A DNA stretch of 64,000 nucleotides from the NCBI RefSeq assembly GCF_004137765.1, contig NZ_NOIS01000002.1, forward strand, positions 372,001-436,000. Reading direction: 5' to 3'. Each line of letters begins with the position of its first letter. The stretch's first letter is position 1. Source of the stretch: Rothia uropygialis. GTDB taxonomy: Bacteria > Actinomycetota > Actinomycetes > Actinomycetales > Micrococcaceae. The translations under genes and the position numbers were made by a program. The notes beneath the pieces are model-generated. The model was not told where the DNA came from and made no database searches. It worked only from the letters and a program-made list of their open reading frames with translations. This document shows positions 62,001-64,000 of the stretch, in pieces.

Positions 62001-63347
62001 TCAGTCGTCGCCGGCGACGACGCGCGGATGAAGATCTTCCTCGGGCGGATTCCAGGTGCTCGGGTCGACGGCCACCTGCTCGCCGGAACGAATGTCCTTG
62101 ACCTCGTGGGTCGTATTGCCTGAGTCGTCAGTCCCCAGGAACCACACGAAGGGTATGCCTCGGCGATCCGCGTACTTGATCTGTTTGCCGAATTTCGCGG
62201 CGCTGGCCGAGACTTCACACGCGATCCCTCGGGACCGGAGGTGATCGGCGACGTCCTGCGCAGCCGACCATGCTTCGTCGTTGGTCAGGGCAACCAGCAC
62301 CGCGGAAGGCACCTTGCGCGTGGGGCGGGCCAGCTCCTGGGAGAGAATTCGGGAGACCAAGCGAGTCACGCCGATCGAGAGTCCTACGCCGGGGTAGGTT
62401 TTCTTCCCCGTCGAAGCGAGGGACTCGTAGCGTCCGCCGGAGCAGATGGAACCCAATTGTTCGTGCCCCACCAGTACGGTCTCGTAGACGGTCCCCGTGT
62501 AGTAGTCCAGGCCGCGGGCGATCGACAGATCTGCGATGACCCTGCCCGGCGCGCGTTTGGACGCTTCCTCGATGACCTCGGTCAATTCGGCCAGGCCCTG
62601 GTCGAGGAGTTCGTCCTCCACACCAAAAGCGCGGACCTTCTCCGCAAAAGAGGTGTCTTCTGCGGTGATGGACGCCAAGTTCAACGCGGCGCGAACTTGC
62701 TCGTCCGTGGCCTCGAGCTCGTCCTTGAGGAGCTGACCCACGGCCACGGGCCCGATCTTGTCCAACTTGTCGATCGAACGCAGGACCCCCGCGGTGTCGG
62801 ACAGTCCGATGCCGCGATAGAAGCCTTCGGAAAGTTTGCGGTTGTTGACCCGCAATTTGAATTCGGGAATGGGCAACCGAGTCAGGGCGTCCACGACGAT
62901 CAGTGCGAGCTCCACGTCGTATCGGAACGGCAGCGTTTCTTCTCCGACGACGTCGATATCCGCTTGCGTGAACTCGCGGGCCCGGCCTTCCTGTGGGCGC
63001 TCCCCCCGCCAGGACTTCTGGATCTGGTACCGCATGAACGGGAAATTCAGGTATCCCGCGTTCTCCACGACATACCGGGCGAAAGGGACTGTCAGGTCGA
63101 AGTGGAGCGCGAGTTTCTCCGCTTTCTTGGTGTCCGGATCTTCCTGGAGACGGGACACCGCGTAAACCTCTTTGTCGATCTCGCCCTTTTGGAGGAGCTG
63201 ATCGATAGTTTCCACAGACCGGGTTTCAACGGAGGAGAATCCGTGGAGTTCGAACGTATGCCTCAAGACGTCCAGCACGTGATTCTCCACGACCCTCTCT
63301 TGGGGTAGCAATTCCGGAAAACCTGACAGGGACGCCTTACGGGCCAT
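62001..63347 (-). CDS. hisS: Histidyl-tRNA synthetase
   Basis: 448-residue class IIa synthetase. Motif 2 lies in MRYQIQKSWRGERPQEGR-A-REF, the His-binding loop is ARGLDYYTGTVYE, and motif 3 region is YPGVGLSIGVTRL; the C-terminal anticodon domain contains VPSAVLVALTND. GAGGAGAGG precedes the ATG at 63347; an upstream ATG at 63395 would add 16 Cys-rich residues not seen in the family. Confidence 0.95.
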   Translation of the reverse strand: MARKASLSGFPELLPQERVVENHVLDVLRHTFELHGFSSVETRSVETIDQLLQKGEIDKEVYAVSRLQEDPDTKKAEKLALHFDLTVPFARYVVENAGYLNFPFMRYQIQKSWRGERPQEGRAREFTQADIDVVGEETLPFRYDVELALIVVDALTRLPIPEFKLRVNNRKLSEGFYRGIGLSDTAGVLRSIDKLDKIGPVAVGQLLKDELEATDEQVRAALNLASITAEDTSFAEKVRAFGVEDELLDQGLAELTEVIEEASKRAPGRVIADLSIARGLDYYTGTVYETVLVGHEQLGSICSGGRYESLASTGKKTYPGVGLSIGVTRLVSRILSQELARPTRKVPSAVLVALTNDEAWSAAQDVADHLRSRGIACEVSASAAKFGKQIKYADRRGIPFVWFLGTDDSGNTTHEVKDIRSGEQVAVDPSTWNPPEEDLHPRVVAGDD

Positions 63348-63459
63348 GTGCCTCTCCTCGAGTTTTGAGCATGCCGGCGCGCACATCGCGCACAATCATC
63401 CTTAAGACTAAACCTTGGCGAGGACCCAAGCGAACCGAAAAACGGGGGTGAAAGGCCCC

Positions 63460-63481
63460 GATGAGGCATAATTGCCTCATC
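63460..63481. promoter_or_regulatory. 22-bp perfect palindrome upstream of hisS
   Basis: Arms GATGAGGCA and TGCCTCATC around TAAT, 113 bases before the hisS start and 135 before the divergent DUF349 gene. Suits a dimeric regulator or an RNA hairpin; identity unknown. Confidence 0.4.
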
Positions 63482-63615
63482 TTCTCGCGAAACACCCCAT
63501 TCACGTGACGCGCGCCCCATATATATTGGTGTCCAGTGCCCATGAAATCTCAGGGCGCCGTCGCACATCGATACACCAGGGCCGCACAGGCCCTCCCACG
63601 AAAAGAGTTTCAGCG

Positions 63616-64000
63616 GTGACCGAGAAGAAGCCCGACGACATGCCCACTCCGGCCAACCTGCCCGGGGCCCCGACCGCGCCCAAACCTGCCGCTCCCCCTG
63701 TGCGGCCGTCCCTGGAGGAGGCGAAGAAATTTGGATCCGTCGGCGAGGACGGACACGTCTACGTCGAAGTGCGCGGAGAGAATATACCGGTAGGGGCGTT
63801 CCCGGACGCCACCGAAGACGAGGCCCTCGCCTACTTCGCGAGGAAGTTTGCTGAAGTCGAGACCCAGATTTCCTTGTTGGAGGATCGAGTCTCCCAGGGC
63901 ACCGACGCGGCCTCGGTTTCCCGAACCATTGGCAGCCTCAAGGAACAGGTTGCTGCACGGGGAATGGTCGGCGACATAGCCGATTTGGAGAAACGGCTCG
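63616..64000 (+). CDS. DUF349 domain protein, 3' end outside the window
   Basis: The first 128 residues are present, from a GTG start. A Pro/Ala-rich N-terminus is followed by GSVGEDGHVYVEVRGENIPV and the coiled-coil-rich AYFARKFAEVETQISLLEDR, the usual beginning of actinobacterial DUF349 proteins found beside hisS. Function unknown; DUF349 proteins are long helical proteins. The ribosome site is weak (AAAGAG). Confidence 0.82.
   Translation, partial: MTEKKPDDMPTPANLPGAPTAPKPAAPPVRPSLEEAKKFGSVGEDGHVYVEVRGENIPVGAFPDATEDEALAYFARKFAEVETQISLLEDRVSQGTDAASVSRTIGSLKEQVAARGMVGDIADLEKRL

Noticed and set aside
1-64000. CRISPR arrays, tRNA or rRNA genes, intact transposases
   Set aside because: Read through both strands; no regularly spaced repeats, cloverleaf 3' ends, rRNA sequence or transposase motifs were recognised.

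Overview
The window is high-GC actinobacterial DNA, most likely Micrococcaceae (Arthrobacter/Kocuria/Rothia relatives). The uricase closely resembles Arthrobacter-type uricase as I remember it, the block DUF349-hisS-aspS is typical of that family, and many genes have strong GGAGG ribosome sites, GTG starts and ATGA/GTGA stop-start overlaps. No tRNA, rRNA, CRISPR array or intact mobile element was seen.

Layout. (1) 1-9.6 kb: a catabolic locus with a zinc alcohol dehydrogenase, a YCII protein, a divergent LysR regulator, an MHS-type transporter, two flavoproteins of the 3-ketosteroid dehydrogenase (KstD)/fumarate reductase family, a Gfo/Idh/MocA dehydrogenase and a TIM-barrel isomerase. It ends in a frameshifted dehydrogenase remnant. 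No steroid genes accompany the KstD-like pair, so the substrate is unknown. (2) 9.8-15.0 kb: D-serine dehydratase, a compact aconitase and a membrane sulfatase/LTA-synthase-like protein. (3) 15.3-21.2 kb: a sugar locus of two TIM-barrel isomerases, two Gfo/Idh oxidoreductases and a GPH symporter, with large inverted repeats in its divergent promoter. Its end abuts a truncated cupin-like gene. (4) 21.2-25.2 kb: DUF2848, MHS transporter, GntR/FCD regulator and nitrilase-superfamily amidase. (5) 25.3-55.5 kb: a large purine island. (6) 55.5-60 kb: peroxiredoxin, arylamine N-acetyltransferase, cysteine hydrolase, small proteins and a gene-poor stretch. (7) 60.1-64 kb: aspS, hisS and the start of a DUF349 gene.

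The purine island encodes nearly the whole route from guanine to central metabolism: two NCS2 permeases and guanine deaminase; xanthine dehydrogenase XdhABC; OHCU decarboxylase, hydroxyisourate hydrolase, uricase and a third NCS2 permease; an IclR regulator; malic enzyme, malate synthase, a DUF6986 aldolase-like protein and ureidoglycine aminohydrolase; then hydroxypyruvate isomerase, tartronate semialdehyde reductase, glyoxylate carboligase, glycerate kinase and a long allantoinase. Glyoxylate can leave by the glycerate route or by malate to pyruvate. Allantoate hydrolysis and ureidoglycolate cleavage have no recognisable gene here; the DUF6986 protein is a candidate for a glyoxylate-related step. 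Four promoter regions carry related 16-bp operator-like sequences that may be IclR sites.

Inside the purine island, between xdhC and the uricase operon, lies a lactococcin-972-type bacteriocin operon. The bacteriocin and ABC ATPase are intact, but the membrane immunity/permease gene is wrecked by two in-frame TAG codons and two frameshifts.
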